Of a stretch of DNA of 64,000 bases, positions 32,747-43,135 are shown one piece after another. How positions within the stretch are numbered: the stretch's first letter is position 1; each line of letters starts with the position of its first letter. This stretch comes from Mycobacterium sp. OAS707 (lineage in GTDB: Bacteria; Actinomycetota; Actinomycetes; Mycobacteriales; Mycobacteriaceae). The notes under the pieces are model-generated. The model ran no database searches. It was not told the origin of the DNA and saw only the letters and a list, made by a program, of their open reading frames with translations. The translations under genes and the position numbers were made by a program. The DNA lies in contig NZ_JADBDS010000001.1 of the NCBI RefSeq assembly GCF_014873705.1, positions 868,001 to 932,000 on the forward strand, read 5' to 3'.

Positions 32747-32752
32747 TAGGCT
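32747..32752 (+). promoter_or_regulatory. -10 hexamer of the second D,D-carboxypeptidase gene, leaderless
   Basis: TAGGCT followed by eight bases and the GTG at 32761. No Shine-Dalgarno is present, as expected for a leaderless mRNA. Confidence 0.45.
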
Positions 32753-32760
32753 CGGCGGCC

Positions 32761-33597
32761 GTGCGAAAGTTATTGGCCGCGTTGAGTATCACGCTGTCTG
32801 CGGCCGTGATGGTCGCGCCTCCAGTGTGGGCCGAGCCGGCCATCCAGCCAGCGGGTGCGGCGGATCTGCCCCAGGGTCCTGCGCAGGCCTGGCTGCTCGC
32901 CGATCTCGACAATGGCCGAATCCTGGCCTCCCGCAATCCATATGAGCCGCACGCGCCCGCCAGCACCATCAAGGCTTTACTCGCGATGGTGGTGCTGGAC
33001 CAGCTTCCGCTCACCGCCGTGATCACCGCGACACCCGCGAACACCGATGTCGAGTGTTCATGCGTCGGGGTCAAAGAGGGCCGGTCGTACACGGTGCGTC
33101 AACTGCTGGACGGGCTGATGCTGGTGTCGGGCAACGATGCGGCCAACACCCTGGCCGAGGGACTCGGCGGCTATCAGGCTGCCGTCGCGAAGATGAACGC
33201 CAAGGCCGCAGCGCTCGGCGCACGCAACACGCACGCCTCCTCACCGTCGGGTCTGGACGGCCCAGGGATGGAGTCGGTCACGACGCCTGCCGACCTCGCG
33301 GCGATCTACCGTGCGGCGCTTCGCTATCCGGCGTTCGCCGCGATCGTGCGGCAGCCGTCCTCGCTGTTCCCCACCGACGAAGGACCCAAGAAGATCATCA
33401 ACCAGAACGAACTCCTGTCGCGCTATCCGGGCACGCTGGTCGGTAAGACCGGCTACACCGACCTGGCGCAGAAAACCTTCGTCGGCGCCGCGCAACGCAA
33501 TGGCCACAACCTCGTCGTCGTGCAGATGTACGGCTCGGGCGACATGTACGACCAGGCGATCGGCCTGCTGGATTGGGGCTTCGGCCAATACCGCTGA
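32761..33597 (+). CDS. D-alanyl-D-alanine carboxypeptidase, second copy
   Basis: 278-residue tandem paralogue of the preceding gene. A signal peptide ends near VWAEPA; STIK (PASTIKALL), SGN (LVSGNDAAN) and KTG (LVGKTGYTD) are all intact. The two copies share long stretches such as AVAKMNAKAA and HAS.PSGLDGPG, so they arose by duplication, but they have diverged clearly, particularly in the promoter and signal sequence. The start is GTG with its own -10. Both are probably active; division of labour is unknown. Confidence 0.93.
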   Translation: MRKLLAALSITLSAAVMVAPPVWAEPAIQPAGAADLPQGPAQAWLLADLDNGRILASRNPYEPHAPASTIKALLAMVVLDQLPLTAVITATPANTDVECSCVGVKEGRSYTVRQLLDGLMLVSGNDAANTLAEGLGGYQAAVAKMNAKAAALGARNTHASSPSGLDGPGMESVTTPADLAAIYRAALRYPAFAAIVRQPSSLFPTDEGPKKIINQNELLSRYPGTLVGKTGYTDLAQKTFVGAAQRNGHNLVVVQMYGSGDMYDQAIGLLDWGFGQYR

Positions 33598-33612
33598 GAA
33601 ACTGGTGAGGCG

Positions 33613-34704
33613 CTAGAAAACGCGGCCGCGCAAGATGATTCGTGCCGGGTTGGTCAGCACGTCGACGCCCGACCGCGGATCGTCGGCGTAACAGACCAGA
33701 TCGGCCGATGCCCCGTGTTCCAGCCCGGGTCGCCCCAACCACTCGCGCGCGGTCCAACTGGCCGCGCCGAGCGCTTCGGTCGGGCTCATGCCGATGCCTT
33801 TGAGCGCCTCGATTTCGTCGGCGATCCGGCCGTGCGCGACCGTGCTGCCCGCATCTGTGCCGGCGAAGATCGGAATGCCCGCTTCGTGTGCGGCACCGAT
33901 GCGTGGATAGCAGGTGGCGTAGAGGTCGCGCATGTGCCTGGCGTAGGCCGGGTACTTCTCGGCCGCCGCGGCGATGCCGGGGAAGTTCTCGATGTTGATC
34001 AGCGTCGGCACCAGCGCGGTGCCGTGTTCGACCATCAACTCGATGGTGTCGTCGGTGAGCCCGGTGCCGTGCTCGATGCAGTCGATGCCTGCGTTGACCA
34101 GACCCGGCAGCGCATCCTCGCTGAACACGTGCGCGGTGACTCGCGCGCCGTTGGCGTGCGCGGCGTCGATCGCCTGCTTCAGAATCTCGTCGGACCACAG
34201 CGGCGCCAGGTCGCCGGTGTCCCTGTCGATCCAGTCTCCGACCAGCTTGATCCAGCCGTCGCCCCAACGCGCCTGCTCGGCCACCGCGTCGGGCAGTTGT
34301 GACTCGTCCTCCAATTCGAGGGCGAAGCCGCGCTGATAGCGCTTGGGCTTGGCCAGATGCCGCCCCGCGCGGATGATGCGGGGCAGGTCGTCGCGGTCAT
34401 CGAAGCTGCGGGTATCGGTCGGCGAGCCGGCGTCGCGCAGCAGCAACGCACCCGCGTCGCGCTCGGTCTCGGCCTGCGCGATCGCTTCCTCTATTTCCAC
34501 GACGCCGTGCTGGCCGAGCCCGACATGGCAATGCGCGTCGACGAGGCCGGGCACGATCCAGCCGCCATACCCATCAGCACCGAACACGGTTTCCGCATCG
34601 GCCACCGGTTCGGCGCTCAGCACCCCGTTCAGAATCCACCATTCGATCGGCTCGCCGTCCGGCAAGCCACGGCCGCGGACGTGAAGCGCGGGGTGAGCGA
34701 CCAC
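33613..34704 (-). CDS. Amidohydrolase-superfamily protein (Rv2915c-like)
   Basis: Metal-dependent hydrolase of the imidazolonepropionase/prolidase-like group, 363 aa. The metal-binding HxH is VDAHCHVGLG; further ligands are HVFSED, CIEHGTGL and IFAGTDAGS. Start is a GTG (34704) overlapping the ffh stop by one base. It lies behind ffh as in M. tuberculosis. Substrate unknown; cyclic amides or peptides are likely from the family. Confidence 0.87.
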   Translation of the reverse strand: MVAHPALHVRGRGLPDGEPIEWWILNGVLSAEPVADAETVFGADGYGGWIVPGLVDAHCHVGLGQHGVVEIEEAIAQAETERDAGALLLRDAGSPTDTRSFDDRDDLPRIIRAGRHLAKPKRYQRGFALELEDESQLPDAVAEQARWGDGWIKLVGDWIDRDTGDLAPLWSDEILKQAIDAAHANGARVTAHVFSEDALPGLVNAGIDCIEHGTGLTDDTIELMVEHGTALVPTLINIENFPGIAAAAEKYPAYARHMRDLYATCYPRIGAAHEAGIPIFAGTDAGSTVAHGRIADEIEALKGIGMSPTEALGAASWTAREWLGRPGLEHGASADLVCYADDPRSGVDVLTNPARIILRGRVF

Positions 34705-36263
34705 TAGTTCTTGGGGAACTTCAGCTTTGACAAGTCGATGTCCGCGAGGCCGGGCGGCAGCTCGTCGAGGCCCTTCGGCATGTTGGACAGGTCGGGGAAT
34801 CCGGCTGGCAACCCACCCGCGGCGAGCGGATTGCGCACCTTCGGCGGTGTCGGTCCCCTACCCTTCTTCTTGCCGGCCTGCTTGTTCTTGCCCTTTCCGC
34901 CCTTGCGCGCAGAACCCTTGCGGCCGAACGGCATTCCCATCTGGCCGGCCATCTGCGACATCATCTTCCTGGCTTCGAAGAAGCGGTCGACAAGCTGGTT
35001 GACCTCCGAAACCGTGACGCCGGAGCCGTTGGCGATGCGCTGCCGCCGCGAGGCGTTGATGATCTTCGGGTCGGCCCGCTCTGCGGGCGTCATACCGCGG
35101 ATGATCGCCTGCACCCGGTCGAGCTGGCTGTCGTCGACGGCGGCCAGCGCATCTTTCATCTGACCCGCGCCGGGCAGCATGCCGAGCAGGTTGCCGATCG
35201 GGCCCATCTTGCGGATGGCCAGCATCTGCTCGAGGAAGTCCTCGAGCGTCAGCTCGCCGGAGCCGATCTTGGCGGCGGCCTCCTCGGCCTTCTGTGCGTC
35301 GAAATGCTGTTCGGCCTGCTCGATGAGCGTGAGCACATCGCCCATGCCAAGGATCCGGCTGGCCATGCGGTCGGGGTGGAAGACGTCGAAGTCCTCGAGC
35401 TTCTCGCCCGCGGACGCGAACAGGATCGGCACCCCGGTGATCTCGCGGACCGACAGCGCGGCGCCACCGCGGGCGTCGCCGTCGAGCTTGGTCAGCACCA
35501 CGCCGGTGAACCCGACGCCCTCACGGAACGCTTCGGCCGTGGTCACGGCGTCCTGGCCGATCATGGCGTCGAGCACGAAGATGACTTCGTCGGGGTTGAC
35601 GGCCTCGCGGATCGCCGCCGCCTGGCCCATCAGCTCATCGTCGATGCCGAGCCGGCCGGCGGTGTCGACGATAACCACGTCGTAGTGCTTGGCTTTGGCC
35701 TCGGCCAGGCCCGCTGCGGCGACCGCGACCGGATCGCCGTTGCCCGCCTGCTCCGAACCTTCGGTCGACACGCCAGGGTGCGGCGCGAACACAGCCACGC
35801 CCGCGCGCTCACCGACAATCTGCAGCTGGTTGACGGCGCCTGGCCGCTGCAGGTCGCATGCGACCAGAAGCGGCGTATGTCCTTGGTCGCGAAGCCATTT
35901 CGCGAGCTTGCCTGCCAGCGTCGTCTTACCGGAGCCTTGCAGACCGGCGAGCATGATCACGGTCGGCGGGGTCTTGGCGAACGCCAGCCTGCGGGTTTCC
36001 CCGCCGAGGATCGCGATCAGTTCGTCGTTGACGATCTTGACGACCTGCTGGGCAGGGTTCAGCGCACCGGAGACCTCGGCGCCCTTGGCGCGGTCCTTGA
36101 TGCGGGCGACGAACGAGCGCACCACGGGCAGCGAGACGTCGGCTTCGAGCAGCGCCAGCCGGATCTCCCGGGTGGTGGCGTCGATGTCGGCGTCAGTCAG
36201 CCGCCCCTTGCCGCGGAGTCCCTGCAGGGCACCGGTCAACCGGTCGGACAGCGATTCAAACAC
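34704..36263 (-). CDS. ffh: Signal recognition particle protein Ffh (SRP54)
   Basis: GTPase of 519 aa that binds signal sequences and 4.5S RNA and brings ribosomes to FtsY. Domains: N (MFESLSDRLTGALQGLRGKG), G with GLQGSGKTTLAGKLA, DTAGRLGID and TKLDGDARGG, then the methionine-rich M domain and a basic tail. The GTG at 36263 is chosen from the family start; TAGGCT seven bases earlier suggests a leaderless message. That hexamer contains the glnD stop codon. Confidence 0.96.
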   Translation of the reverse strand: MFESLSDRLTGALQGLRGKGRLTDADIDATTREIRLALLEADVSLPVVRSFVARIKDRAKGAEVSGALNPAQQVVKIVNDELIAILGGETRRLAFAKTPPTVIMLAGLQGSGKTTLAGKLAKWLRDQGHTPLLVACDLQRPGAVNQLQIVGERAGVAVFAPHPGVSTEGSEQAGNGDPVAVAAAGLAEAKAKHYDVVIVDTAGRLGIDDELMGQAAAIREAVNPDEVIFVLDAMIGQDAVTTAEAFREGVGFTGVVLTKLDGDARGGAALSVREITGVPILFASAGEKLEDFDVFHPDRMASRILGMGDVLTLIEQAEQHFDAQKAEEAAAKIGSGELTLEDFLEQMLAIRKMGPIGNLLGMLPGAGQMKDALAAVDDSQLDRVQAIIRGMTPAERADPKIINASRRQRIANGSGVTVSEVNQLVDRFFEARKMMSQMAGQMGMPFGRKGSARKGGKGKNKQAGKKKGRGPTPPKVRNPLAAGGLPAGFPDLSNMPKGLDELPPGLADIDLSKLKFPKN

Positions 36264-36270
36264 GCCGACC

Positions 36271-36276
36271 AGCCTA
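36271..36276 (-). promoter_or_regulatory. -10 hexamer of ffh, overlapping the glnD stop
   Basis: TAGGCT on the minus strand, seven bases before the ffh GTG. Its TAG is at the same time the glnD stop codon (36274-36276). Confidence 0.45.
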
Positions 36277-38796
36277 GCTGGCTTCAGATACCGGTTTCGC
36301 GGGCGCTGGCGCAGGCAGCACGGCGTACAGATCGCGCTCCAGCGCGTCACGCACCGAGCGATCCCCCGTCGCGAGCGTCGGCACCAGAATCCCGAACACG
36401 TCGACCACCGACGATCCCAGCGTGGTGACCTTCGCCCACGCGATGTCCACACCATCACGTTCGAATACCACCGTCAGCCTGGCCAGCAGGCCGGGGCGGT
36501 CGGTCGCCCGGATCTGGACGACCAGCTCGCCTGGCTCGGTGCCGTCGGTCCACAGGATCTTCGGCGGCGCAGGCACGTGGTTGATCGGCACCGCGTCGGG
36601 CACCTCACCCGCTCGCCTGCTGCCGTGCTGGGCGGCGTCGCCGTCGCGCTTGTCCAATGACGACATCACATCGAGTTCGCCCTCCAACGCGAGGATGAAC
36701 TGCTGCCGCAACAGCTCCGCCGCGGGCGGCGAACCGAAGTGCGGTGACACGACGAACGTGTTGATCGCCGAACCCTGATGGCCGTTCACCGAAGCCGAAT
36801 GCACCCGAAGCGAATTGAGCGCCAGCACACCGGCGGCCTTTGACAGCAGGCCGCGCCGGTCGGGGGCGATCATCGTCACGTTGTAGATGTGCGGGCTGTC
36901 CCCTGGCGTCATGTCGACGTGCACGCCGACGTCAGACGCCAACGAAAGGTAGTGCGGGTCAACGGGATCAGGCTTGGGTAGTGACTCACCTGCCATCACC
37001 AGCCGGCAGCGGCGGACCAGATCGCCTATCAAAGACGACTTCCAGTCGCCCCACACGCCGGGGCCGGTGGCTAGTGAATCCGCCTCAGCCAGTACCTGCA
37101 GCAGCTCAAGCAGAACCGGGTCGCCGTCGAGCGCGTCGACCACCATCGCGATGACCTTCGGGTCCTGCAGGTCGCGTCGCGTGGCGGTGTGCGGCAGTAG
37201 CAGGTGGTGGCGCACCACCTTCGACAGCAGCTCGACGTCCGACGGCCACAGTCCCAGCCGGGTGCCGATCTGCGTGGCCAACTCGGCACCGATCACGCTG
37301 TGGTCTCCTCCGCGCCCCTTGCCGATGTCATGACAGAGCGCGCCGAGCACAAGCAGGTCGGGCCGCGATACGCGGGTGGTGAATGCGCTTGCCCGCGAGA
37401 CGGTTTCGACGAGGTGGCGGTCGACGGTCCAGATGTGCACCACGTCGCGCGGCGGAAGGTCGCGCACCGCACCCCACTCGGGAAACAGCCTGCCCCACAA
37501 TCCGGTGCGGTCGAGCGCCTCGATGGTGGCCACCGCCGCCGGCCCGGCGGCCAGCATCACCAGCAGGTCCTTGAGCGCCTGACGTGGCCACGGCGTGCGC
37601 AGTTCGGGAGCGGACTCGGTGAGGCGGGCGAGCGTCGACGCCGCGATGGGCAATCCGGTGGTGGCCGAGGCGGCCGCGACCCGCAGGATCAGCCCTGGGT
37701 CGCGTTCGGGACGCGCGTCGCGCGCCAGAATCACTTCGCCGTTGAACTCGATGACGCCCTCGTCGAGCGGCCTGCGGGCGGGACGCTTGAAGGCCGCCAA
37801 GCCGCGGCGGGGCAACGCATTTGCGGCAGTGCGCAGTCCGGCGTCGACGTAGTAACTGACGGTGCGCGCGGCGTCAGAAAGCGTACGCGCCAAGTCGAAT
37901 CGGTCGCCGATGTGCAATGCGGCGCCGATCTCGTCGGCGTGCTGGGCCAGCAGCAGTTCCCTTCCTCGTCCGGACACGCGGTGCAGTTCGGTGCGGACGT
38001 TGAGCAACGCAAGATGCGCCTCGCCAAGAGTGCCGATCGGCGAGGCGAGCGATCGGCTGGGATAGACGTCGGCGAGTTGAGCGATCGCAAGTGCATTGAG
38101 CAACTGCACATCGCGCAGCCCGCCGCGACCGCATTTCAGATCGGGTTCGGCCCGGTGGGCGATTTGACCGCTGCGGTCCCACCGCTGCTGGGTGTGCGCG
38201 ACGAGTTCGTCGAACCGCGAGGCGATTCCGGTGCGCCACTGTCGTCGTGCTCCGCTGATCAACAACGACGACAGATCGGAGTCGCCCGCAATGTGTCGCG
38301 CTTCGAGCATCGCCAAGCCCGCCGAGATATCCTCACCGGCGACCTTCAGGGCCTCGGGCACGGTGCGAACGCTGTGATCGATGCGAATGTTGGCGTCCCA
38401 GAACGGATACCATAGCAATTCGGCGACTTGGGCGACGACGTCGCGGGGCATGTTGTCGTGCAGCAGGGTCAGGTCGAGGTCCGAGTACGGCAGCAACTCG
38501 CCCCGGCCAAGGCCGCCGGTGGCGACGATGGCGAATCCACTGGTGGCGGTGACGCCGATCTCGGTGGCCTTGGTGGTGAGCCAGAAATCATGCAAGTCGA
38601 GCAGTGCATCGCGAAGCGCGGCCGAATCCAATTGCCGCGCACCACCCGCGAGCAGCTTTTCGCAAGCGGCCACCAAATCCGTTGCGGGACGCGGAGACGA
38701 GCCCGCCGCCGGAGCTTCCCATCGGGAAGCGCCGGCGGCGGCCTTCTGTTCCTCGCGCAAGCGCTCGTCAGCGGAATCTGGTGTCTGCTCTGTCAT
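36274..38796 (-). CDS. glnD: [Protein-PII] uridylyl/adenylyl-transferase
   Basis: Senses nitrogen state and modifies PII; in actinobacteria the modification is adenylylation. 840 aa. Nucleotidyltransferase motif [16 protein letters not shown] (94-109), HD phosphodiesterase domain with [13 protein letters not shown], and two C-terminal ACT domains ([16 protein letters not shown] and [16 protein letters not shown]). Start at 38796 has GGGGGAGGA upstream. Third gene of amt-glnB-glnD, 77 bp behind glnB. Confidence 0.96.
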   Translation of the reverse strand: MTEQTPDSADERLREEQKAAAGASRWEAPAAGSSPRPATDLVAACEKLLAGGARQLDSAALRDALLDLHDFWLTTKATEIGVTATSGFAIVATGGLGRGELLPYSDLDLTLLHDNMPRDVVAQVAELLWYPFWDANIRIDHSVRTVPEALKVAGEDISAGLAMLEARHIAGDSDLSSLLISGARRQWRTGIASRFDELVAHTQQRWDRSGQIAHRAEPDLKCGRGGLRDVQLLNALAIAQLADVYPSRSLASPIGTLGEAHLALLNVRTELHRVSGRGRELLLAQHADEIGAALHIGDRFDLARTLSDAARTVSYYVDAGLRTAANALPRRGLAAFKRPARRPLDEGVIEFNGEVILARDARPERDPGLILRVAAASATTGLPIAASTLARLTESAPELRTPWPRQALKDLLVMLAAGPAAVATIEALDRTGLWGRLFPEWGAVRDLPPRDVVHIWTVDRHLVETVSRASAFTTRVSRPDLLVLGALCHDIGKGRGGDHSVIGAELATQIGTRLGLWPSDVELLSKVVRHHLLLPHTATRRDLQDPKVIAMVVDALDGDPVLLELLQVLAEADSLATGPGVWGDWKSSLIGDLVRRCRLVMAGESLPKPDPVDPHYLSLASDVGVHVDMTPGDSPHIYNVTMIAPDRRGLLSKAAGVLALNSLRVHSASVNGHQGSAINTFVVSPHFGSPPAAELLRQQFILALEGELDVMSSLDKRDGDAAQHGSRRAGEVPDAVPINHVPAPPKILWTDGTEPGELVVQIRATDRPGLLARLTVVFERDGVDIAWAKVTTLGSSVVDVFGILVPTLATGDRSVRDALERDLYAVLPAPAPAKPVSEAS

Positions 38797-38873
38797 TTCG
38801 AGTCCTCCCCCGGCCTTTACCTGTAGACGCTCACGGTGCACGCCGGGAGACGACGTCGCATTTCAGATGCGGC

Positions 38874-39218
<345 letters not shown>

Positions 39219-40601
39219 TTATCCCTCCGCGCCGGAACGCGCCAGCACTGAGCTACCACCCACTGGCACGAAATCGTAACCAGTCTCGGCGTGTTCGGCT
39301 TCGTCAATGCCGCTGACCTCATCCTCTTCACCCAGGCGCAAGCCAATCGTGTACTTCAGGATCAACGCCAAGATAGTCGTAACAATGAACGAGTATGCGA
39401 GAACCGCGAACGCACCGACCGCCTGACGCCACAGTTGATCCAATGAGTGGTCGCCGTAGAACAGGCCGGCGACTTTGGCGGGTGCCTCCGGGGTGGCGAG
39501 GAAACCGATCAGCAATGTGCCCGTGAGACCACCGATCATGTGCACCCCGACCACGTCGAGGGCGTCGTCGTAGCCGAACTTGAACTTCAGCCCGGTGGCC
39601 AGCGCGCAGATCGCGCCGCCCAGGAGACCGACGATCAGCGCGCCCAGGACGTTGACCGACGAGCAGGACGGTGTGATCGCAACGAGGCCCGCGACGATGC
39701 CGGACGCGGCACCCAGCGAGGTCGCCTTCCCATCGCGGATTCTCTCGACGAGCAGCCAGGCGAGCATCGCGGTACCGGTGGCCACGGTGGTGGTGACGAA
39801 CGTCGACGCGGCGATACCGCCGGAACTGAGCGCCGATCCGGCGTTGAAGCCGTACCAACCGAACCACAGCAGGCCGGCTCCGAGCATCACGAACGGCAGG
39901 TTGTGCGGCCGCATCGGCGTTCCCGGCCAGCCCTTGCGCTTGCCGAGAACGAGGGCCAATGCCAAGCCGGCGGCACCCGAGTTGATATGCACCGCGGTAC
40001 CACCCGCGAAGTCGATTGCCTTGAGCTTGTTGGCAATCCAGCCACCGGTCTCACCGGTGAAGCCGTCGAACGCGAACACCCAGTGTGCGACCGGGAAGTA
40101 GACGAACGTCGCCCACAGGCCCGCGAAGACCAGCCAGGAGCCGAACTTCAGGCGGTCGGCTACCGCACCCGAAACCAGGGCAACCGTGATGATCGCGAAC
40201 ATCAGCTGGAACATCACGAAGACAAGCTGCGGGATGGTGCCCGCCAGCGGGATGTGCACCGCATCGACAGCGGCAGTCCCGGTGGCGGGGTCCGCAGCAA
40301 CCGCGGCGGTCGCGTTACCGGCGATCAGCCCCTTCAGTCCGAAGTACTGCGTCGGATCGCCGACGAAGTCGAATTTGTCGTTGCCGAAGGACAGCGAGTA
40401 GCCGTACAGCACCCACAACACGGTCACGACGCCCATGGCGCTGATGCTCATCATCAGCATGTTGAGCACGCCCTTGGCGCGAACCATGCCGCCATAGAAG
40501 AACGCCAGACCTGGCGTCATCAGCAAGACAAGCGCTGAGCTTGCCAGCATCCATGCCGTATCCCCGGTGTCGGGGATGCCCATTATTGGAAAGCCATCCA
40601 C
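39219..40601 (-). CDS. amt: Ammonium transporter Amt
   Basis: Eleven-helix ammonium channel of 460 aa in the cytoplasmic membrane. Pore and family motifs are visible: DTAWMLASSALVLLMTPGLA, then GGTAVHINSGAAGLA and GVHMIGGLTGTLL. The conserved twin histidines lie in the last two of these. The start is a GTG at 40601 with AAGGAGG 12 bases before it. First gene of amt-glnB-glnD; a GlnR-like site lies about 135-160 bp upstream. Confidence 0.96.
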   Translation of the reverse strand: MDGFPIMGIPDTGDTAWMLASSALVLLMTPGLAFFYGGMVRAKGVLNMLMMSISAMGVVTVLWVLYGYSLSFGNDKFDFVGDPTQYFGLKGLIAGNATAAVAADPATGTAAVDAVHIPLAGTIPQLVFVMFQLMFAIITVALVSGAVADRLKFGSWLVFAGLWATFVYFPVAHWVFAFDGFTGETGGWIANKLKAIDFAGGTAVHINSGAAGLALALVLGKRKGWPGTPMRPHNLPFVMLGAGLLWFGWYGFNAGSALSSGGIAASTFVTTTVATGTAMLAWLLVERIRDGKATSLGAASGIVAGLVAITPSCSSVNVLGALIVGLLGGAICALATGLKFKFGYDDALDVVGVHMIGGLTGTLLIGFLATPEAPAKVAGLFYGDHSLDQLWRQAVGAFAVLAYSFIVTTILALILKYTIGLRLGEEDEVSGIDEAEHAETGYDFVPVGGSSVLARSGAEG

Positions 40602-40734
40602 TCGCAGTTTCCTCCTTCAACATGCCACGGCCGCAGCTTTTTACGTCCGTTGACCTGTTGCAAGACAATGCTGAGTGGTTGTTTCGTCTAAGACGCTGCG
40701 GTGTTTCGCTCGTGTGAACGGATACGCAGACGAC

Positions 40735-40762
40735 GTTTCGACGGTGTTACATCACGCGTTTC
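40735..40762 (-). promoter_or_regulatory. GlnR-like nitrogen-control site upstream of amt
   Basis: On the minus strand this reads GAAAC-n7-GTAAC-n6-GAAAC, matching the GlnR pattern of alternating gTnAC and GaAAC boxes with 6-nt spacers. Further GTTTC boxes lie on the plus strand at 40681 and 40703. GlnR activation of amt-glnB-glnD on nitrogen limitation is established in mycobacteria; the site here is my reading. Confidence 0.65.
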
Positions 40763-40776
40763 TTGACGACGCTTTG

Positions 40777-42081
40777 TTACCCGAGCAGCGCATCGACGAA
40801 CGCCGCGGGCTCAAACGGGGCGAGATCGTCGGGGCCTTCACCGAGACCGACGAGCTTGACCGGAACACCCAACTCCTGCTGCACGCGGAAGACGATCCCA
40901 CCCTTTGCCGTGCCGTCGAGTTTGGTCAGCGCCACCCCGGTGATGTCGACGACTTCGGCAAACACGCGCGCCTGGGGCAAGCCGTTTTGCCCGATCGTGG
41001 CATCGAGCACCAGCAGCACCTCGTCGACCTCGGCGCGCTTACTCACCACCCTTTTGACCTTGCCGAGCTCATCCATCAGGCCCGTCTTGGTGTGCAGGCG
41101 GCCCGCGGTATCGATGACGACGACGTCGGCGCCTGATTCGATGCCCTTGTCGACGGCATCGAACGCGACCGATGCGGGATCGGCCCCCTCGGCACCCCGG
41201 ACCACCTCCGCGCCCACTCGCGATGCCCAGGTCTGCAGCTGGTCGGCCGCGGCGGCGCGGAAGGTGTCAGCGGCGCCGAGCACCACGCGTCGGCCGTCCG
41301 CGACCAGCACGCGGGCCAGCTTGCCGACCGTCGTCGTCTTGCCGGTGCCGTTGACGCCGACAACCAGCAGCACGGACGGCTTGGCGTCATGCGGCAGCGC
41401 TTTGATCGAACGGTCGAGGTCGGGCCGCAGCTCTTCGATGAGCACCTCGCGGAGGACGGCCCGGGCATCGGCCTCGGTGCGCACGCGACTGCTGGCCATC
41501 CGCGACCGCAGCGCGGTGACCACCGACTCGGTGACGACGGGACCGAGGTCGGCGATCAACAGGGTGTCCTCGACGGCTTCCCAGGATTCCTCGTCGAGGT
41601 CGCCGCCGCCGAGCAGGCCGAGCATGCCGCGGCCGAGCGTGTTCTGCGATTTGGCCAATCGGCCGCGCAGTCGATCGAGGCGGCCCTCTGCTGGTTCGAT
41701 CGCTTCGATGGCCGGCGCCGCAGGCTCGGCGGCTGCGGCGGGCGCGGGCTCGGGAGTGGGCGGAGCCACCGGCGCCTCGGGAGCCTCGGGCAGCTGAATG
41801 TCGGCGATGGGACGTTTCGGCGCGTCCCGTGGAACGGTGGCATCATCGCCGACGGCGGGCAGCCCGCTGGTGTCTATGCGTTCGACCGGCTCCGCAGGCG
41901 CTGACTTGGTGAAAGTGATGCCCGAAGACGCGGTATATCCGCCGGACCGGTCGATCGGAGTGGCAGTGTCGGGAGAAGACAGGTTGATCCGTCGACGCCG
42001 GTATCGCACCAGCCCGACGACCAGCGCAACCACGACCAGAACGGCAACGACCGCGATTGCGATCCACAGAGCATCCGACAC
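40777..42081 (-). CDS. ftsY: Signal recognition particle receptor FtsY
   Basis: SRP receptor GTPase of 434 aa. An N-terminal transmembrane helix (LWIAIAVVAVLVVVALVVGL) is followed by an acidic, proline/alanine-rich linker and the NG domain: GVNGTGKTTTVGKLA, DTAGRLHTK and TKLDGTAKGG. The start is a GTG at 42081, six bases after GACAAT. Divergent from fni by 28 bp; in M. tuberculosis ftsY directly follows smc. Confidence 0.96.
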   Translation of the reverse strand: MSDALWIAIAVVAVLVVVALVVGLVRYRRRRINLSSPDTATPIDRSGGYTASSGITFTKSAPAEPVERIDTSGLPAVGDDATVPRDAPKRPIADIQLPEAPEAPVAPPTPEPAPAAAAEPAAPAIEAIEPAEGRLDRLRGRLAKSQNTLGRGMLGLLGGGDLDEESWEAVEDTLLIADLGPVVTESVVTALRSRMASSRVRTEADARAVLREVLIEELRPDLDRSIKALPHDAKPSVLLVVGVNGTGKTTTVGKLARVLVADGRRVVLGAADTFRAAAADQLQTWASRVGAEVVRGAEGADPASVAFDAVDKGIESGADVVVIDTAGRLHTKTGLMDELGKVKRVVSKRAEVDEVLLVLDATIGQNGLPQARVFAEVVDITGVALTKLDGTAKGGIVFRVQQELGVPVKLVGLGEGPDDLAPFEPAAFVDALLG

Positions 42082-42087
42082 GACGCC

Positions 42088-42093
42088 ATTGTC
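42088..42093 (-). promoter_or_regulatory. -10-like hexamer of ftsY
   Basis: GACAAT on the minus strand, six bases before the GTG. No Shine-Dalgarno follows. Confidence 0.35.
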
Positions 42094-42109
42094 TCAGGGG
42101 GGTTAGGCG

Positions 42110-43135
42110 GTGACTCTCGACCCCGGGGGCATGGAAACGCGCAAACAGCGCCACATTGACGTGTGCCTGTCGGACGCGGTCGATTATCAGACCGTCACCA
42201 CCGGGCTGGAGCGCTACCGGTTGCCGTACAACGCGCTGACTCAGACAGATCTGGGCAGCGTCGACCTGAGCACAAATTTTCTCGGTGCGAGGCTACGGGC
42301 ACCCGTGTTGATCGGCGCGATGACCGGCGGCGCCGAGCTGTCGGCCACGATCAATCGCAATCTGGGCGCGGCCGCTCAGCAGCTCGGCATCGGCATGATG
42401 CTCGGCTCGCAGCGCATCATGCTCGACAACGGCATCGCGTCCACGTCGTTCACTGTTCGCGATGTGGCGCCCGACGCACTGTTGATCGGCAACATCGGGC
42501 TGGCCCAACTCAACGAGGTCGTGGTTGCCGACGTGGTCAAGCTGCTCGATGCCGTCGGCGCCAATGCCCTTGCGGTGCATACCAATCCGCTGCAGGAAGC
42601 GATGCAGCACGAGGGCGACACAGACTTCTCCGGCTCGATTGCCCGTCTGCGCGATATCGCGAGATCGATCGACTATCCGGTGATCCTGAAGGAAGTCGGA
42701 CACGGCATCGGCGCGGCCGCGGCAGCGGAGTTGGTCGACTGTCCGATCGCCGCCGTCGACGTGGCGGGCGCGGGTGGCACCTCATGGGCGCGGGTCGAGC
42801 AGTTCGTGCGGTTCGGCGAGATCCGCTACCCGGCGCTTGCCGAGTGGGGCATCCCGACAGCGGAGGCGCTGCTGGAAGTGCAGCACACACTGCCCGATGT
42901 GCCGATCATCGCGTCGGGCGGCATCCGCACTGGCATGGATGCGGCCAAGGCATTGGCGATGGGCGCCGACGCCGTGGCGGTAGCGCGCCCCCTGCTGGCA
43001 CCTGCGATCGAATCGCCTGCCGCCGTTGTGGATTGGCTGCAGCGGTTCATCGGCGAGCTGCGGGTGTGCCTGCACGGCTGCGGCGCGGCCAACCTGGTGG
43101 CGTTGCGGCGCCGCGGCGTCACCAAGATCGGCTAG
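42110..43135 (+). CDS. fni: Isopentenyl-diphosphate delta-isomerase, type 2
   Basis: FMN-dependent isomerase interconverting IPP and DMAPP, 341 aa. Typical features: [12 protein letters not shown] near the start, [13 protein letters not shown], the FMN-binding [10 protein letters not shown], and [14 protein letters not shown]. The start is a GTG at 42110 with GGGGGG upstream. It sits in the opposite direction between ftsY and smc, which are adjacent in M. tuberculosis; that species uses a type 1 Idi encoded elsewhere. Its stop shares CTAG with the smc stop. Confidence 0.93.
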   Translation: MTLDPGGMETRKQRHIDVCLSDAVDYQTVTTGLERYRLPYNALTQTDLGSVDLSTNFLGARLRAPVLIGAMTGGAELSATINRNLGAAAQQLGIGMMLGSQRIMLDNGIASTSFTVRDVAPDALLIGNIGLAQLNEVVVADVVKLLDAVGANALAVHTNPLQEAMQHEGDTDFSGSIARLRDIARSIDYPVILKEVGHGIGAAAAAELVDCPIAAVDVAGAGGTSWARVEQFVRFGEIRYPALAEWGIPTAEALLEVQHTLPDVPIIASGGIRTGMDAAKALAMGADAVAVARPLLAPAIESPAAVVDWLQRFIGELRVCLHGCGAANLVALRRRGVTKIG

